Counted from the stretch's first letter, positions 25,982-35,256 are shown. The stretch is DNA of 64,000 bases from Gammaproteobacteria bacterium (GCA_021323735.1 JAJPKM010000018.1:124001-188000); one strand, 5' to 3'. A program made the numbers and translations. Notes: generated from the letters alone by a model not told the origin.

Positions 25982-27180
25982 CCCGCGCAGCCGAGAATCA
26001 AGCTGCAATTGGTACCGCCGAAGCCGAAGGAGTTGCTGAGCACTCGACGGACCGCGCCGCGCCGATTCTCCCGAATGTAGTGCGCGGTGAGGGTCGGGTC
26101 TACCCGTTTCGTGTGCACGCCGCCCGGCATCAATTGATGCCGTATGGCAAGGGCGCTGATCACCGCCTCGAGCGCGCCCGCCGCGCCCAGCGTGTGCCCG
26201 GTCGCGCCCTTGGTCGAACTGCAGGGCACGGTCGGACCGAAAATGCTGGTGACCGCCTGGCTCTCGGAGCGGTCGTTGCTGGGCGTCGCGGTGCCGTGCA
26301 GATTGATGTAGTCGATGTCGCCGGGCTGCATCGACGCGGCATCCAGCGCCGCCTGCATGGCGCGCTTCGCGCCCAAGCCCTCCGGGTGAGGGGCCGACAT
26401 GTGGTGTGCGTCGCTGGACTCGCCCACCCCGTGGAACAACACCGCGTTGCCGTCCAGCGACTCCGGCACCCGTTCCAGCAGCGCAAAGGCGGCAGCTTCG
26501 CCTATGGATATGCCGTCGCGTGCGGCGTCGAAGGGCCGGCAGGGCGCAGGCGAGGTGAGCTGCAGAGAATGAAATCCATACAGCGTGGTGAGGCACAGGG
26601 AGTCGGTGCCCCCGACCAGCGCGGCATCGATGAGTCCGGCCTCGATCATGCGCCGAGCCGAACCGAACACCTTGGCACTGGAGGCGCAAGCCGAAGAAGC
26701 CGCCACCGCCGGACCCTCGAAGCGGCAACGCTGCCGCAGATAATCGGCGACCGAAAATGAGTTGTGGGTGGTGCCGTATTCAAAGCTTGCGGGCAACGCG
26801 CCGGTGGCCGCGTCGCGCGCGCGGTAGGCAAGCTCGGTCTGCATGATCCCCGACGTGCTGGTGCCGATGAATACCCCGACGCGCCGGCGCCCCCAGCGTG
26901 CCGCCGCCGCTTGCACGGCGTCGAAAAAGCCGTCCTGCTGCAGGGCAAGTTCCGCCAAGCGGTTGTTGCGGCAGTCGAAGATCTGTAAGTCTTTGGGGAG
27001 CCGCTGCGCATCGACGCCCGGGACCTCGCCGATGTGGGTATCGATTCTCACGGTGTCGAAGTCGCAGCGCTTGAGTCCGCTGCGCTGCTCGAGAAGCGCG
27101 GCGAGCGTCGCCGCCGCACCGCGGCCGATGCAGCTCGTCGCCGTATATTCCCTGAGCAGCAAGGGCTTCATGGATTTCAC
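25978..27180 (-). CDS. beta-ketoacyl-ACP synthase (KAS II-like) of the aryl-polyene cluster
   Basis: 400 residues with complete active site: Cys in SSACASSAK, His in HGTATPSND and His in KGATGHTLGAAG, plus terminal NSFGFGGTNCSLIL. It condenses malonyl-ACP with the growing aryl-polyene chain. GTG 27180 overlaps the deacetylase stop (GTGA); an ATG at 27171 is an equally possible start. Its chain-length partner follows with a 4-base overlap. Confidence 0.9.
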   Translation of the reverse strand: MKSMKPLLLREYTATSCIGRGAAATLAALLEQRSGLKRCDFDTVRIDTHIGEVPGVDAQRLPKDLQIFDCRNNRLAELALQQDGFFDAVQAAAARWGRRRVGVFIGTSTSGIMQTELAYRARDAATGALPASFEYGTTHNSFSVADYLRQRCRFEGPAVAASSACASSAKVFGSARRMIEAGLIDAALVGGTDSLCLTTLYGFHSLQLTSPAPCRPFDAARDGISIGEAAAFALLERVPESLDGNAVLFHGVGESSDAHHMSAPHPEGLGAKRAMQAALDAASMQPGDIDYINLHGTATPSNDRSESQAVTSIFGPTVPCSSTKGATGHTLGAAGALEAVISALAIRHQLMPGGVHTKRVDPTLTAHYIRENRRGAVRRVLSNSFGFGGTNCSLILGCAG

Positions 27181-27995
27181 GGCAACGTGGAGCGCAGCGT
27201 GACGGGGACCAGGCCGGCGCCGTTCAGCGTGTCGAGCAGGCGCGGCAATACGTCCAGGATCACCGGCTTGCCGCCGCGGCCGCGCGCCGCATGACCATCG
27301 TGCAGTAGCAAGATATCGCCCGCATGCAGGGAAGTGGTCAGGCGACGCAATACCGCATCCGGATTGCAGTTCACGGTGTCGAATCCGCGCCGTGTCCAGC
27401 TGGCCAGCCGCAGTTTCAGCCGCAGGAGCACCGGATCGAGGAAGGGGTTGCGCAAGCCCGCGGGGGCGCGGAAGAATTTCGGTACGTTGCCGGTGACGCG
27501 CTGGATACTATCCTGCGCCTGGGAAACCTCGGCATGGATCGCTCCCGGCCCGAGCAAGGAGAAGTTGTGGCGGTGGCTCTGACTGTGGTTTTCGATGGTG
27601 TGCCCGCGCCGGACGATTTCCTGCGCAAGGTCGGGATAACGCAACACTCTTTCGCCCACGCAGAAAAACGTGGCGCATGCCCGGTGCGCCGCCAATTGCG
27701 CCAGGACTTGCGGCGTGACTTCCGGTTCCGGCCCATCATCGATGGTGATGGCAACTGCCGCTGCGGTGCCGTTGGAGGCGGGCAGGCGGGTCCAGTTCGG
27801 GCCGAGCAGCCGGCTTCGCGGCCAGAGCCCGGCCGCGGCCAACGCAATGTGGTTCGCCGCCACCGCACCGAGCGCCCAAGGCCACACCTGCGGCGTCGCG
27901 AGCGCGGCCGCGCCCGCGCTCACGTGCAAGGCGGCCGACGCGTATAACAACGGGGAAGGCCTCCACCGACCCACAGCGTCGTGATCCTGATTCAT
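27177..27995 (-). CDS. polysaccharide deacetylase-like (NodB domain) protein
   Basis: 272 residues from ATG 27995, which overlaps the hydrolase stop by ATGA. Two N-terminal membrane helices (LYASAALHVSAGAAALATPQ and GAVAANHIALAAAGLW) precede a NodB domain with metal-binding TIDDGPEP and HTIENHSQSHRH, RAPAGLRNP and the late LLLHDGH. Such enzymes remove N-acetyl groups from glycans. It is not one of the core aryl-polyene genes I know, but it is embedded by overlaps on both sides, so it may modify a sugar placed on the polyene or its lipid anchor. Confidence 0.82.
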   Translation of the reverse strand: MNQDHDAVGRWRPSPLLYASAALHVSAGAAALATPQVWPWALGAVAANHIALAAAGLWPRSRLLGPNWTRLPASNGTAAAVAITIDDGPEPEVTPQVLAQLAAHRACATFFCVGERVLRYPDLAQEIVRRGHTIENHSQSHRHNFSLLGPGAIHAEVSQAQDSIQRVTGNVPKFFRAPAGLRNPFLDPVLLRLKLRLASWTRRGFDTVNCNPDAVLRRLTTSLHAGDILLLHDGHAARGRGGKPVILDVLPRLLDTLNGAGLVPVTLRSTLP

Positions 27996-28633
27996 TTGAA
28001 TTGTGAATCCAGAAAGTTCTCCCATAGCGTGGTCCATGTGCGCCAATCATGGCCGCCGGCGATCACGTCGACCGCGTCCGCCGGCAGTTCCTCCGCGAGC
28101 AGTGCATGCGCCGCGGAGAAGCGATCCTCTTGCCCGTAACCTAAGTACAGCGCGGGGCCTGCATGCGCCTTGATATGACGCCATATTCGACGTTCCACAT
28201 CGTCCTGCGCAAGCTCCTTAGGCTCCCAAGACCCAGCACCGCGCGCCGCCGCGATTTCCTCGAGCAGCATGCGATTCCCCAAGTAGGGCGCCAACAGGCA
28301 AAGTCCATCCAGCTCATCGGGATGGCAGCTGGCGAGGTCGAGCGCGATCGCGCCGCCGAGCGAGATTCCAGCCAGCCAAACCGATACCCCCGACCGTCGT
28401 GCCGGCAGCAGGATTTCGGCGCGTAGCCGTGCGAGCGGCTCGCGATCTTCGAGGTGTGCCATGCCTAAATCCACGAAGCGCAAATCCAGCGAAATTTCCC
28501 GCTCCTGCACCTTCTGCGGGAAACCCTCGCGAAGGAAATCCTGTGCGGAGTGATAGGCTCCCGGCAACCATACCATCTGCGTCTCGGCGGTGCAGCCGGG
28601 CCGAGCGGACTTAAGAATGCTGTGCATGGCCAT
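27992..28633 (-). CDS. alpha/beta hydrolase/thioesterase-like protein
   Basis: 213 residues from ATG 28633 (or 28627), overlapping the exporter gene end by about 20 bases. Nucleophile Ser in WLAGISLGGAIALDLA, acid in YGQEDRF and His in GGHDWRTW form a full triad. It lacks a signal peptide. Within the cluster it could release or proofread the polyene acyl chain; that role is inferred from location only. Confidence 0.75.
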   Translation of the reverse strand: MAMHSILKSARPGCTAETQMVWLPGAYHSAQDFLREGFPQKVQEREISLDLRFVDLGMAHLEDREPLARLRAEILLPARRSGVSVWLAGISLGGAIALDLASCHPDELDGLCLLAPYLGNRMLLEEIAAARGAGSWEPKELAQDDVERRIWRHIKAHAGPALYLGYGQEDRFSAAHALLAEELPADAVDVIAGGHDWRTWTTLWENFLDSQFK

Positions 28634-30989
28634 CCGCGGCAGGTGCGCCGAGGGCGGCGAACAGCAGCGCGAGAAAGGTGCCCGGCGCCACGGTAGTCCC
28701 GAGCGCAACCAGCACGGGGACCTGCGAAAAAGACAGCAGGCCGAATCCGATGACCGTGCTGGCGTTGGCTATCACCAGCGAGGCCAGGATCGCGTCGTTG
28801 CCGCCTTCCGCCGCATGTGCTTGACGGTCGAAGAACAGCGCGTAGTTCGAGCCGACCGCCACGATGAGCAGCATGCCCACCAAGTGAAGAATCGTGAGCT
28901 GCACGCCGCAGAGCACGAGTCCCGCGGCCACGGTGAGTACCGACATCGCCAAAGGCAGCAGCACGCGCACGACTCGCCGCGGCGAGCGCAGTGCGACCAG
29001 CAGCAGAATCGTCAAGGCGAGGAAACCGCCCAGGGAGAATCGAATGGCCTGCGACAGATAGTCGGCGTACAGCGCGTCCGACTCCTGTTTGAGGTCGAGC
29101 ACCCGTGCGTCCGCCACGCCGCCCTCATGCAGCGCTGCGATCACGCGGACCGTGTCGATGTCCTGATCCGGGGCGGCGCCGCGCAGCGGCAACAGCGCAT
29201 TCCATCGATCCTGTTGATGCAGGATGAGGGCATCGAATCCGGCATTCAGAGAGGACCCCGCCAAGTCGCGGGCGGTCACCAGCGGCGCGTGGCGCGTCGC
29301 CTCGACATCCTCCAGAAACGGCTGCAAACGTTCGGCGCGCACCGGCAGTCCTTCCACGGCCTGTTTCAGGCGAACGCGCAGATTCGTAGCATCCGGCAGG
29401 CTGCTGCGCCGCGCTTCCTGAGTCGCCAGACTCGGCAAGTAATAGGCGGGGCTCTCGAAGCCTCCGATCACCTTGTCGTCCGCCAACACCTGCAGGGCCC
29501 GCGCGGCACGTTCCGAGTTGCGCAGGATGGTTTCCACGTCCGCGCCGGAAACGATGACCAGCTCGCGCACGTCCGCGGCGCCCAAGTCGGTGCGCAGCCG
29601 CGCGTCATATTGCTGTTCTTTGTGCGACACGGGACTGAGCGCGGACAGCTCTCGGTTCCAGAGCGTGTCCCGATCGTGGTAGAGCACCGTGGCGGTGAGC
29701 ATGAGCAGCGCCGCGCTGGAGAGCATCATCGCAGCCGGACCGATGCGCCGTACCCGCTCGAGCAGTTGCGCGACCCGCCTGCCGATGGGCTTCACGTCGC
29801 GGATCGTGAAATCCAGCGGCAGCAGCGCCGGCAGCACGAAGCGAGTTACCAGCGCGGCCGCGATCAATCCGCTGATGGAATAGAGGCCGAGTTGCTTCAG
29901 CCCCGGAAATCCCGAGGGCAGGAGCGAGGCGAACCCGCACACCGACGTGAGCATCCCTAGGCGCACCGTAGGCCACCACAGCTGCCGCCAGTTGCGGTCC
30001 GCGGCCACGCTCTGGCGCGACTGAATGAAGAAGTAGATCGAGTAATCGACCGACTCGCCGATCAAGGTAATGCCGAATCCCAAGGTGATGCCATGAACGG
30101 CACCGAAACCCAGTGCCACCGCGGCCACGCCGACCACCGCGCCGGTGGTCACCGGCAGCAGGCCCAAGCCAAGCGCCGGCAACGATCGATAGACCATGAG
30201 CAGCAAGGCCACCACCAGGATGCTGCTGATGATGGATAAGCGCACGGCGGCGCGCTCGATCTTGGCCCGCGCCGCCACCGCGAATACGCCCGGTCCGCTC
30301 AAGTGCAGTTGAACCCCATGGCCGGAGGTCAGCGAACCGCCGGCCGCCGCGAACGCCGTCCGGATCGTCTCGATGGCTCTTTGCTGGGCGTCGCTGTCGG
30401 ACCCGTTGGCGGTGGTTTGCGCCACTGCCAGTGCGCGGCTTCCATCGGCGGACACCCAGACGCCATCGCGGCTCGGCGGCACCGGGGCGCGCGCCAATTG
30501 ATCGAGGATGTTGAGCAGTTCGCCCGTCGGATCGCGCGGCAATAGGGACTTGAACAGCAAACCCGCGGGTGAGGCCAGATTGTCGATGGTCTCCCGGATG
30601 GCCGCATTCAGTCCGGCGGCTGAGAAGCGCTCCGGGTTGACCGCCTCGCTCAAGAGATAGCGATGCTGAAACAGGAATTCGCGGTCTCTTTGTCCGGGAG
30701 CGTCGCCGTTGTTGACGCTGGTGAACTGAGAGTCCTTGCGCAGTCGTTCCATCATGGAAGCCGAGAGGCGGGCGCGGTCGGCGGCATCGCCTTGCTCGAG
30801 CGCGATCAGAATCAGACGGGAGGCCGGACCGTCGCGCAGCTGGTCGACCAGCAGTTGCTGCACGGGCGTGGGATCGGCCGGCAGAAATGCCGATAGATCG
30901 GTGATATAGCGGGCACGCGCCACGACCAACGCCGCGAACGCGACGCAGCCCAACCACACGACGAGTACGCCCATGCGGCGCATGGTCAT
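28611..30989 (-). CDS. MMPL/RND-type lipid exporter of the aryl-polyene cluster
   Basis: 792 residues, about 12 membrane helices in two halves, each with a large periplasmic loop. Key parts are the N-terminal helix (VLVVWLGCVAFAALVVARA), the GITLIGESVDYSIYFFIQSR segment and its second-half counterpart GSNYALFFDRQAHA, which carry the proton-relay Asp/Tyr region. MMPL proteins in aryl-polyene and xanthomonadin loci are thought to move the finished lipid across the inner membrane. ATG overlaps the LolA-like stop (ATGA). Confidence 0.9.
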   Translation of the reverse strand: MTMRRMGVLVVWLGCVAFAALVVARARYITDLSAFLPADPTPVQQLLVDQLRDGPASRLILIALEQGDAADRARLSASMMERLRKDSQFTSVNNGDAPGQRDREFLFQHRYLLSEAVNPERFSAAGLNAAIRETIDNLASPAGLLFKSLLPRDPTGELLNILDQLARAPVPPSRDGVWVSADGSRALAVAQTTANGSDSDAQQRAIETIRTAFAAAGGSLTSGHGVQLHLSGPGVFAVAARAKIERAAVRLSIISSILVVALLLMVYRSLPALGLGLLPVTTGAVVGVAAVALGFGAVHGITLGFGITLIGESVDYSIYFFIQSRQSVAADRNWRQLWWPTVRLGMLTSVCGFASLLPSGFPGLKQLGLYSISGLIAAALVTRFVLPALLPLDFTIRDVKPIGRRVAQLLERVRRIGPAAMMLSSAALLMLTATVLYHDRDTLWNRELSALSPVSHKEQQYDARLRTDLGAADVRELVIVSGADVETILRNSERAARALQVLADDKVIGGFESPAYYLPSLATQEARRSSLPDATNLRVRLKQAVEGLPVRAERLQPFLEDVEATRHAPLVTARDLAGSSLNAGFDALILHQQDRWNALLPLRGAAPDQDIDTVRVIAALHEGGVADARVLDLKQESDALYADYLSQAIRFSLGGFLALTILLLVALRSPRRVVRVLLPLAMSVLTVAAGLVLCGVQLTILHLVGMLLIVAVGSNYALFFDRQAHAAEGGNDAILASLVIANASTVIGFGLLSFSQVPVLVALGTTVAPGTFLALLFAALGAPAADGHAQHS

Positions 30990-31576
30990 GGCAGCGTGGA
31001 TGGCCGCAGCGTCATCAGTGAGCGGTCGCCGTCGGGCTGGCGAATCTCGACGCGCAGCAATTGATCACGCGCGCCGTCGATGCGCACCTGAGCGACCGAT
31101 TGCTTGGCATTGGATTCCAGAGGCACCAAGGTCAAGGTCCAGCGTGCCAGGCTGCCCGCGAGATCCACATGGAAAAGCCGTTCGAGCGCGCTTCGATCGC
31201 CGGCCAGTGTGGCGCGTAGGCTCTCGATGAAGGGCCGGATCTGCGGATAGGTGTTGAGGTCGATCACGCGGCGGCTAGACCCGCGTTCCATGGTCAATGT
31301 GCCGCCGCTCAGCACCAAAGTTTCTGCATGGGGTAGAAGGGTGCGTTTCTCGAGGCGGTCCGGTGCGTCGTAGCGCAGTTCACCCGAGGATTCGATTGGA
31401 CGGCTCAGCACGGCGAGAAAACGCTGCTCGATGAACTCAACTCTGCCATGCTGGCGCATAGCCAAGAGACCCATGATTTCATTGAGATCATCCAAGGCGG
31501 GCGGCGCGCTCGCGGCGGCGCTGCCGCACAGGGCGCAGAGAACACTCAAGGCCAGCATGGGCAGTGCGCGCATCAT
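30986..31576 (-). CDS. LolA-like outer-membrane lipoprotein carrier protein
   Basis: 196 residues from ATG 31576, which overlaps the acyltransferase stop by ATGA; the longer frame upstream lies inside that gene. Signal peptide LPMLALSVLCALCGSAAAS, then a LolA-type half-barrel (VEFIEQRFLAVLSRPIESSG, LRYDAPDRLEKRTL, ETLVLSGGTLTME). Aryl-polyene loci carry such a periplasmic carrier next to the MMPL exporter, presumably to shuttle the lipid to the outer membrane. Confidence 0.85.
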   Translation of the reverse strand: MMRALPMLALSVLCALCGSAAASAPPALDDLNEIMGLLAMRQHGRVEFIEQRFLAVLSRPIESSGELRYDAPDRLEKRTLLPHAETLVLSGGTLTMERGSSRRVIDLNTYPQIRPFIESLRATLAGDRSALERLFHVDLAGSLARWTLTLVPLESNAKQSVAQVRIDGARDQLLRVEIRQPDGDRSLMTLRPSTLP

Positions 31577-32520
31577 TCGCTCCGGTTGCCGGCGGGGACG
31601 CGCCAGAAATCGAAAAAATTGAACCAGTTGTAGGGATTGCTGCGGCAACATTGCTCCAGCACCGCGGCATAGCGCTCGATCGCCGCGCGCACGGCAGGAC
31701 GACGGCTGCCGGCGTCGGTAGCGGAGAAATCCGCCACGCGCTCGAAGGCCACGTGGTAGTGATTTCCGCCGCGGTACAACCCGACCATGAAGAACACCGG
31801 ACAGCGCAGAATGGCTGCCGCGCGCATCGGTCCTGTGGGCAGGTACGCCCGTTCACCCAGAAAAGTGACGGCCTGCGCAGCTTCCTCGCCCAAGGTGCGG
31901 TCGGCCAGCACGCCGACGCAACCGCCGCGCTCGAGCCGTTCAGCGATGCGCAACATGGCATCGAGCCGGCCGAGCGATATGATGTCCGGAACCGATGGTG
32001 GATTCACGGCGGCAAGGATGCCGCTGATCTTGCGCGCGTTCTCCTCGTACATGGCCATCGAAACGGACAGCCCCGTCCGGCGCCGGCTCAGCGAATGCAT
32101 GACCGCGAAGCTGCCCATGTGCGCACCGAGCAGCAGGGCGCCGCGTCCCATGGAGGTTTGGGCCAGCACCGCTGCCTCTCCCTCGATGGAAATATCGAAT
32201 TTGTCGAACTGTTCGTTCATGAGATAGACGCGATCGTGGATGGTGCTCGCAAAGTTCAGGATTTGCAGAAACCGATCGCGGGGCGTGGCCGCCCGGCCGA
32301 GGGCGCGGCGCAGGTAGTCGCGCGAGTGGCGCCGCGCGCCGGGCCCGAACAAGAAGAAATAAACCGCGATGCCATAGAGGATGACGCGGCTCGAGGTCCG
32401 CCCCAGCCGCAGTGAGAGAAATGCCATCACTTTCAGCAGCCAAAGGCTGCCGCGTTCGCGATGCGTGACCCATTCCGCCGCTTTGCCGTGATCGACAAGA
32501 TTCGCTGCGTCAGGTTTCAT
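31573..32520 (-). CDS. LpxL/HtrB-family acyltransferase-like protein, acidic catalytic residue replaced
   Basis: 315 residues, related to lipid A acyltransferases, expected at the inner membrane, where it would attach the polyene acyl chain to a lipid. N-terminal hydrophobic helix (VILYGIAVYFFLFGPG), then LLLGAHMGSFAVMHS at about 130-145. In LpxL the motif is H-x4-D; here His134 is followed by Ala139 in the acidic position. The rest looks intact (GVLADRTLGEE, PTGPMRAAAILRCPVFF). Overlaps the upstream dehydratase by 11 bases. Confidence 0.83.
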   Translation of the reverse strand: MKPDAANLVDHGKAAEWVTHRERGSLWLLKVMAFLSLRLGRTSSRVILYGIAVYFFLFGPGARRHSRDYLRRALGRAATPRDRFLQILNFASTIHDRVYLMNEQFDKFDISIEGEAAVLAQTSMGRGALLLGAHMGSFAVMHSLSRRRTGLSVSMAMYEENARKISGILAAVNPPSVPDIISLGRLDAMLRIAERLERGGCVGVLADRTLGEEAAQAVTFLGERAYLPTGPMRAAAILRCPVFFMVGLYRGGNHYHVAFERVADFSATDAGSRRPAVRAAIERYAAVLEQCCRSNPYNWFNFFDFWRVPAGNRSE

Positions 32521-32806
32521 GGAGCGTGCCGTGTGCCACCTTGCGGTTCTCGGCCCGAATCGTGAAGTGAATCAATCCGGCCGCGGGCGCCTCGTGCTCG
32601 ATGACGAGCTGCTCGTCCGGGCGGACCGCGCCGATAAATTTGGCCGAGCCGATGCGCCAGCCCTTCAGGTCGATTGCGCGCGCGAGTTCGACGGCATGAA
32701 GCATTTCGTCGAGCAGTATGGCACCGGGCAGCACCGGAAATGCCGGAAAGTGGCCCGCAAACGCCGGGTGGTCCGCGGCGATATGCAGCGCGCTGTGCAT
32801 TTTCAC
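32510..32806 (-). CDS. small FabZ/ApeI-like 3-hydroxyacyl-ACP dehydratase
   Basis: 98-residue hotdog protein with the FabZ/FabA-type motif AGHFPAFPVLPGAILLDEM containing the catalytic His. GTG 32806 overlaps the AMP-ligase stop (GTGA); ATG 32800 is two codons on. Aryl-polyene systems use two dehydratases and this is the shorter one. The frame is open further upstream but that stretch lies within the ligase gene. Confidence 0.82.
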   Translation of the reverse strand: MKMHSALHIAADHPAFAGHFPAFPVLPGAILLDEMLHAVELARAIDLKGWRIGSAKFIGAVRPDEQLVIEHEAPAAGLIHFTIRAENRKVAHGTLHET

Positions 32807-34179
32807 GGCGGTTCCTCGGTCCGCATTTGACTCTCGGCGAAGCCCTGCAGCGCCTGTTGCGGCAGCTTGCCGGCGGCGTTGCGCGGCAGTTCCTCGACCA
32901 GGAGCAAGGGCCGCGGCAGGAATACCGGGTCGATGCGCAGCCGCAACTGTTCCGTCAGTGCCGCGGCGCTCAATCCCGGCGCCACCACCACGGCGCCCAA
33001 TCGCGCCACGCCGGCGGAACCCGTCGAATCCTCGCGCAGGAAAAATGCGCCGTCCACCACCCCCGGAATGGCGTTCAGTTGAGAATCCAAATAGGCAAAG
33101 GAGCTGCGCTTGCCGGCGACGTTGACCATATCGGCGGTGCGACCATGCAGCAGAAACTCTTCCGTGCCGGTGATCTCGATGACATCGCACATGAGCGTCC
33201 TCTGCTCGATGTGGCCGCCCTGTGCGTAGACCCGATCATCGGCAACACTCAGCCGAACGCCGGGCCAGAGCCGCCATGCCGCGGTCTCGGCCGTGCGGCG
33301 CATGGCGATCTGGCCGGTCTCCGTCGAACCGTAGATCTCCAGCAGCGATGTGCGGTATTTCCGCTCCACTTCGCGCGCCAGTTCTGGGCTCAAGGGAGCG
33401 GTGGCCGATACCACCAGATCCACCGGCGGGAATTCCACCTCGGACATGGTCAGGATGCGCAAGTGAATGGGTGTGGTTATCAGTACCCGGGGGTGGGGCG
33501 CGGCTTTCACCGCCGCCGCAATGTCGGCGGGATAAAACGGCCGCTCGGCGCAGAAGGCATTGCCGCTGAGCAGAGCCAACAGCACGGTGGATTCTAAACC
33601 ATACATGTGTTGGCCGGGTACGGTGCCGATGAGCGTGTGACGAAGGCCATCCGATAACCCCAGGCGCGGCGCGCCGCTTTGTATGCAGCGAGCCAACAAC
33701 CCCCAAGTTTTCCGGTAGGGAACGGGTGTGCCCGTCGAGCCGGAAGTAAACACAATGGCGGCGAGCTGCGTGGTGGGGATGCCGGGGACGCTGAAGGACG
33801 AGGAGGCCGTGGTGGGCGCTGAGGCCGTCACCGAACCTTGAAACTGCCCCGGATAATAGACCTGCGGCAATTCAATATCGCAACGCGGATCGTCCGTCAG
33901 ACAGAAGGCATCCGGAGCGAAGGCGGCAAGCTGTGCGATGACCTGCGGGGTATGTGTCGAGGGCAACAGGCTCACGCGCTGCGATATCAGGCAGGCCGCA
34001 AGCCCCACGGTGAAGTGGTATCGATCGGCACAGACGTTCAGCACGTGTCTGGAGTCGGGCAGGCGCTGCGCCAAATGGGCTGCGTCGGCGAGAAATTCTT
34101 GGGCGGTGATCGGGACGCCCCCACGGTAGGCGATGATCGCCGTCGGGGAGCCATGCGATAACAGTGGGATGGTTTCCAT
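32803..34179 (-). CDS. AMP-dependent acyl/aryl ligase (starter-unit activation)
   Basis: 458 residues from ATG 34179 (METIPLLSHGSPT). ANL-superfamily motifs: phosphate loop AIVFTSGSTGTPVPYRKTW, YGSTETGQIAMR, and the C-terminal lysine in LPRNAAGKLPQQAL. In aryl-polyene and xanthomonadin synthesis the ligase activates a hydroxybenzoate-type starter and loads the carrier protein. No chorismatase, ammonia lyase or methyltransferase gene is present here to supply or modify the starter, so these must be elsewhere. Confidence 0.85.
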   Translation of the reverse strand: METIPLLSHGSPTAIIAYRGGVPITAQEFLADAAHLAQRLPDSRHVLNVCADRYHFTVGLAACLISQRVSLLPSTHTPQVIAQLAAFAPDAFCLTDDPRCDIELPQVYYPGQFQGSVTASAPTTASSSFSVPGIPTTQLAAIVFTSGSTGTPVPYRKTWGLLARCIQSGAPRLGLSDGLRHTLIGTVPGQHMYGLESTVLLALLSGNAFCAERPFYPADIAAAVKAAPHPRVLITTPIHLRILTMSEVEFPPVDLVVSATAPLSPELAREVERKYRTSLLEIYGSTETGQIAMRRTAETAAWRLWPGVRLSVADDRVYAQGGHIEQRTLMCDVIEITGTEEFLLHGRTADMVNVAGKRSSFAYLDSQLNAIPGVVDGAFFLREDSTGSAGVARLGAVVVAPGLSAAALTEQLRLRIDPVFLPRPLLLVEELPRNAAGKLPQQALQGFAESQMRTEEPP

Positions 34180-34184
34180 GGGAC

Positions 34185-34817
34185 TCAACGCGGACTCGCG
34201 AAGTACACGCGCAACGTGGCGATCAGGCCGCTGGTTTGCCCTTTCGGCAGTACGCGGCGACGCACGGCGTACTCCGCCGCGAACATGAGCGGGATCAATG
34301 GAAGCGACAAGAAGTTGACGAAAAGCGACCAGATACGCAGGGGTGCGAAGGCAAACAGCAGAGCGGTCACGGCAATACTCAGGACGAAGAAAACCACCCA
34401 CGCGATGGTGACGGCCCGAGTGTAACGCAGCTCGAGCGCCGATAGAGGCCCGTGAATCTTGTCGGCGAGCCGCGTGCAAAGCGGCACCCGGCCCGGGAGC
34501 AAAGAGCGCGCGAAGCCGGAAGCGACGATGATGTAGAAGCCGCACTCCTGGACCAGGGACACGATGGGAAAATTCCGGGTCAACAGCGGCCAATACTCAT
34601 GCACCAGAAATGCCACGACCGCGGCGGCAAGACCCGCCTGCAGCGGACCGGTCCAGCGCCATGTCAAAGCCAACCCTATCGTGAGCATGGGCGCGAGCGC
34701 GAGCGCAGCCCCTAAATCGCGAGCCTGCGGATGTGAATTGCTGTAGTGCGACAGTAGGGCGTAGGCAATGAAGAACACAGCGACCGCAACAAGCTGCAGT
34801 CTACGCCCTGAGGCCAT
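34185..34817 (-). CDS. aryl-polyene cluster integral membrane protein
   Basis: 210 residues with about five to six membrane helices (LQLVAVAVFFIAYALLSHY, GLAAAVVAFLVHEYWPL, TIAWVVFFVLSIAVTALLF and others). Membrane proteins of this size sit between carrier protein and ligase genes in many aryl-polyene loci; their role is unknown. Starts two bases after the carrier-protein stop and ends five bases before the ligase start. Confidence 0.75.
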   Translation of the reverse strand: MASGRRLQLVAVAVFFIAYALLSHYSNSHPQARDLGAALALAPMLTIGLALTWRWTGPLQAGLAAAVVAFLVHEYWPLLTRNFPIVSLVQECGFYIIVASGFARSLLPGRVPLCTRLADKIHGPLSALELRYTRAVTIAWVVFFVLSIAVTALLFAFAPLRIWSLFVNFLSLPLIPLMFAAEYAVRRRVLPKGQTSGLIATLRVYFASPR

Positions 34818-34819
34818 GG

Positions 34820-35122
34820 CTACTTGGTTCTATGCGCCGCAATGTACTCTGCTAGATGCCTCATGGAACGGAAGATCTGCTGATTTTCCTGGCTGTCGGC
34901 CCGCAGGTGGATGCCGTACTGCTTGGAGACGATCAATGCCACCTCCAATATGTCAATCGAGTCCAATCCAAGGCCTTCGCCATACAGCGGGGCATTGGGA
35001 TCGATATCCTGGGGTTGTACCTCCAGATTCAGTGCCTGCACGAACAGCGCGGCAAGTTCCCGCTGCAGACCGACATCGGCCAGCGGCGCCGGCGGTTGCA
35101 TGAGCGACGCTTTGTCGGACAT
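34820..35122 (-). CDS. acyl carrier protein
   Basis: 100 residues; phosphopantetheine attachment at Ser55 in GLGLDSIDILEVAL. It would hold the starter and growing polyene. Studied aryl-polyene loci usually carry two carrier proteins; only one is visible here. It is preceded by a 134-base gap with a good sigma-70 promoter, so it heads the biosynthetic transcript. Confidence 0.9.
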   Translation of the reverse strand: MSDKASLMQPPAPLADVGLQRELAALFVQALNLEVQPQDIDPNAPLYGEGLGLDSIDILEVALIVSKQYGIHLRADSQENQQIFRSMRHLAEYIAAHRTK

Positions 35123-35163
35123 AGTTAGGAGCGGCTTTCGATCGGAGTTTCTAAAGTAGCGGC

Positions 35164-35200
35164 ATTATATAGGTGCGGGGCGGTGCGGCAACCCCGCACC
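35164..35200 (-). promoter_or_regulatory. sigma-70 promoter with overlapping inverted repeat, ahead of the carrier-protein gene
   Basis: On the minus strand TTGCCG (35086 is downstream; the hexamer occupies 35186-35191) and a perfect TATAAT (35164-35169) are 16 bases apart, predicting transcription start near 35157 and a leader of about 35 bases. A 9-bp inverted repeat, GGTGCGGGG (35172-35180) with CCCCGCACC (35192-35200), spans spacer and -35. It could be a repressor site or the hairpin end of the upstream transcript. Confidence 0.65.
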
Positions 35201-35256
35201 CCGGATGGCGCAGCCCGCCGGCCGGAATTAATTCACAACGACGAAGGACTTGTTCG

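Noticed and set aside
25555-29960. Plus-strand open frames across the pigment cluster (25555-26760 and 28590-29960)
   Set aside because: They are antisense to clear ketosynthase and MMPL genes and show Arg-rich nonsense composition.
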